Part shown: piece after piece, positions 62,689-64,000 of the stretch
How the letters are laid out: each line of letters begins with the position of its first letter
Position numbering within the stretch: the stretch's first letter is position 1
Origin: Salegentibacter flavus
Lineage (GTDB): Bacteria > Bacteroidota > Bacteroidia > Flavobacteriales > Flavobacteriaceae
Length of the DNA: 64,000 bases
Reading direction: 5' to 3'
Assembly: GCF_900115145.1 (NCBI RefSeq)
Contig: NZ_FOVL01000007.1
Coordinates: forward strand, 1-64,000
Notes under the pieces: generated by a model
The model's database searches: none
Told to the model about the DNA's origin: nothing
Seen by the model: the letters and a program-made list of their open reading frames with translations, nothing else
Made by a program: the position numbers and the translations under genes

Positions 62689-64000
62689 CTACCAGATGAT
62701 CACGCGATCTTCTGGAGCGACATACATTTTATCTTCTTCCCCAATTTCAAAAGCCTCATAGAAAGCATTTATATTTTGAAGCGGCACATACGCACGGTAC
62801 ATTCCGGGAGAATGTGGATCGGTCTTGATCTTGTTTTGCAAGGCTTCATCACGCATTTTGGTTCTCCAAACGGTTGCCCAGGACATAAAGAAACGTTGTT
62901 CAGGGGTATATCCGTCAATTTCGCCGGGGTGACCGTTTTCTTCAAGATGGATCTGTAAGCCATCGTAGGCGGCATTAACTCCACCAAGGTCTCCAATATT
63001 TTCGCCAAGAGTAAACTGCCCATTGATGAAAACACTGTCGAGAACTTCAATATTGCTGTATTGGTCGGCCAGATCACCTCCAAGTTCTTCAAAGGCTTCC
63101 AGGTCTCCATCGGTCCACCAGTTATTCAGGTTTCCTTCAGCATCAAAACGAGATCCGCTATCGTCAAATCCGTGGGAGATCTCATGACCAATTACGGCTC
63201 CAATTCCACCATAATTAATGGCAGCATCGGCTTTGTAATCGTAGAATGGTGGCTGGAGAATAGCAGCCGGGAATACGATCTCATTATAACTAGGGTTATA
63301 ATAAGCGTTAACCGTTTGCGGAGACATAAACCATTCGGTTTTATCTACTGGTTCGCCTAGTTTGGCCATATTTTCGGCAGTTCTCCATTTACTCACATTC
63401 ATCATGTTTTGGAAATAAGAACCGTCTTTTTCTACTCCGGCGATCTCTAGATCGCTGTAGTCTTTCCATTCATCCGGATATCCGACTTTAATAGTTGTAG
63501 TTCCCAGTTTTTCGATCGCTTTTTTCTTGGTATCCTCACTCATCCAACTAAGGTTGTTGATCCTTGTTTCGTAGGCTTTAATGATATTTGCGATCATCTC
63601 TTCAGCTTGCTCTTTTGCTTCCGCAGGGAAATGTTCCTCTACATAAAGTTTACCAAGCGCTTCCCCTATGGTCCAGTTAATGGTTTGCAAGGCACGCTCA
63701 TCACGTGGACGTTGTTCCTGTGCTCCCTGCAGGGTTTTGTTATAGAATTCCCAGTTAGCGGTTTCAATTTCGGTAGAAAGCGCATTTGCAGCATCGTTAA
63801 AAATGCTCCATTTCAAATAGGTTTTCCAGTCTTCAACATTATTCCGGGTAAAGACACCCTGTAAAGCCTTCATATATTTAGGCTGAGCTACGATAATAGT
63901 GTCTATTTCTTCTGCACCTATTTCGTTGAAATACTTTTCCCAATTTAAAGCCGGAACTGAAGTTTGAAGCTCAGCAACAGTCATTGGGTTATAAGTATTA
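62689..64000 (-). CDS. M13 family metallopeptidase (neprilysin/PepO type), 5' end outside the window
   Basis: The window holds the C-terminal 436 or so residues; M13 enzymes usually have about 680. The frame continues upstream of the Met at 63984 (NTYNP before MTVAELQ), so the gene is cut by the window edge. The zinc site is intact: HEISH in VIGHEISHGFDD, and the third ligand Glu in GENIGDLGG. NAYYNPSYNEIVFPAAILQPPFYD and the terminal VIIW are family features. It would cleave peptides in the periplasm or at the surface; the signal peptide is not in view. Confidence 0.93.
   Translation of the reverse strand, partial: NTYNPMTVAELQTSVPALNWEKYFNEIGAEEIDTIIVAQPKYMKALQGVFTRNNVEDWKTYLKWSIFNDAANALSTEIETANWEFYNKTLQGAQEQRPRDERALQTINWTIGEALGKLYVEEHFPAEAKEQAEEMIANIIKAYETRINNLSWMSEDTKKKAIEKLGTTTIKVGYPDEWKDYSDLEIAGVEKDGSYFQNMMNVSKWRTAENMAKLGEPVDKTEWFMSPQTVNAYYNPSYNEIVFPAAILQPPFYDYKADAAINYGGIGAVIGHEISHGFDDSGSRFDAEGNLNNWWTDGDLEAFEELGGDLADQYSNIEVLDSVFINGQFTLGENIGDLGGVNAAYDGLQIHLEENGHPGEIDGYTPEQRFFMSWATVWRTKMRDEALQNKIKTDPHSPGMYRAYVPLQNINAFYEAFEIGEEDKMYVAPEDRVIIW

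Noticed and set aside
1-64000. CRISPR arrays, insertion sequences and rRNA genes
   Set aside because: No spaced repeat arrays, transposase genes or rRNA-like sequence were seen.

Overview
The window looks like a chromosome segment from a marine-type member of the Flavobacteriaceae (Bacteroidota), close to Gramella/Christiangramia, Salegentibacter or Zunongwangia; that placement is inferred from gene content and protein style, not from a search. Supporting signs are the AT-rich DNA, TonB-dependent receptors with carboxypeptidase-D-like N-termini, many small lipoproteins, DUF1080, DUF3078, DUF3108 and DUF5689 proteins, a three-subunit succinate dehydrogenase with one five-helix cytochrome b, and promoters of the Bacteroidota type (TTTG, about 20 bases, TANNTTTG). 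Coding density is high. No rRNA, tRNA, insertion sequence, prophage or CRISPR array was seen.

Layout. 1-1.7 kb: the possible tail of an unknown gene, then two tandem DUF1080 (3-keto-glycoside hydrolase-type) lipoproteins. 1.9-7 kb: uvrC, a patatin/beta-barrel protein and a luciferase-like oxidoreductase. 7.1-12.8 kb: aromatic amino acid catabolism (hmgA, hppD, tryptophan 2,3-dioxygenase) with a DUF3108 protein and an M23 peptidase. 12.9-17.8 kb: pgi, an intact TonB receptor and a small membrane protein. 17.8-23.3 kb: a secreted EEP-family nuclease divergent from a second TonB receptor that is broken by one in-frame stop, followed by a DUF5689 lipoprotein; this looks like a nucleic-acid or phosphate scavenging module. 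23.3-26.9 kb: small secreted proteins, hflX and a DUF3078 protein. 27-34 kb: a complete SUF iron-sulfur operon read on the minus strand (sufA, sufB, a lipoprotein, sufC, sufD, sufS, sufE, a SufT-like gene, DUF2480). 34.3-39.2 kb: thiL, a DUF1660 protein, an alpha/beta hydrolase, an aminopeptidase P, and the CbpM/CbpA chaperone pair. 39.4-43 kb: the sdhCAB operon with strong promoter and terminator. 43-47.7 kb: an aminotransferase, pdeM, a TspO-like protein, a flavin disulfide reductase and a type II toxin-antitoxin pair. 47.7-54.6 kb: mfd, an epimerase-like protein and a large membrane M28 peptidase. 54.7-64 kb: a CBS protein, small conserved proteins, a degenerate DEAD-box protein, ssb, a histone-deacetylase-like protein, metG, yraN and the 3' part of an M13 peptidase.

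The strongest non-standard signals are regulatory or structural. uvrC, mfd and hflX all have a TANNTTTG box ending exactly five bases before the start codon, which predicts leaderless or nearly leaderless mRNAs. Several families of small palindromic repeats lie between genes, including three inside or beside the suf operon, two of them with a compensatory base-pair change. A 10-bp perfect stem sits between sdhA and sdhB. Three AAACG motifs phased at exactly 10 bp lie upstream of ssb. Several proteins have altered catalytic motifs (M23 peptidase, disulfide reductase, DEAD-box protein). I did not find a clear, wholly new multi-gene system; the nuclease-receptor-DUF5689 locus and the lipoprotein inside the suf operon are the best functional candidates.
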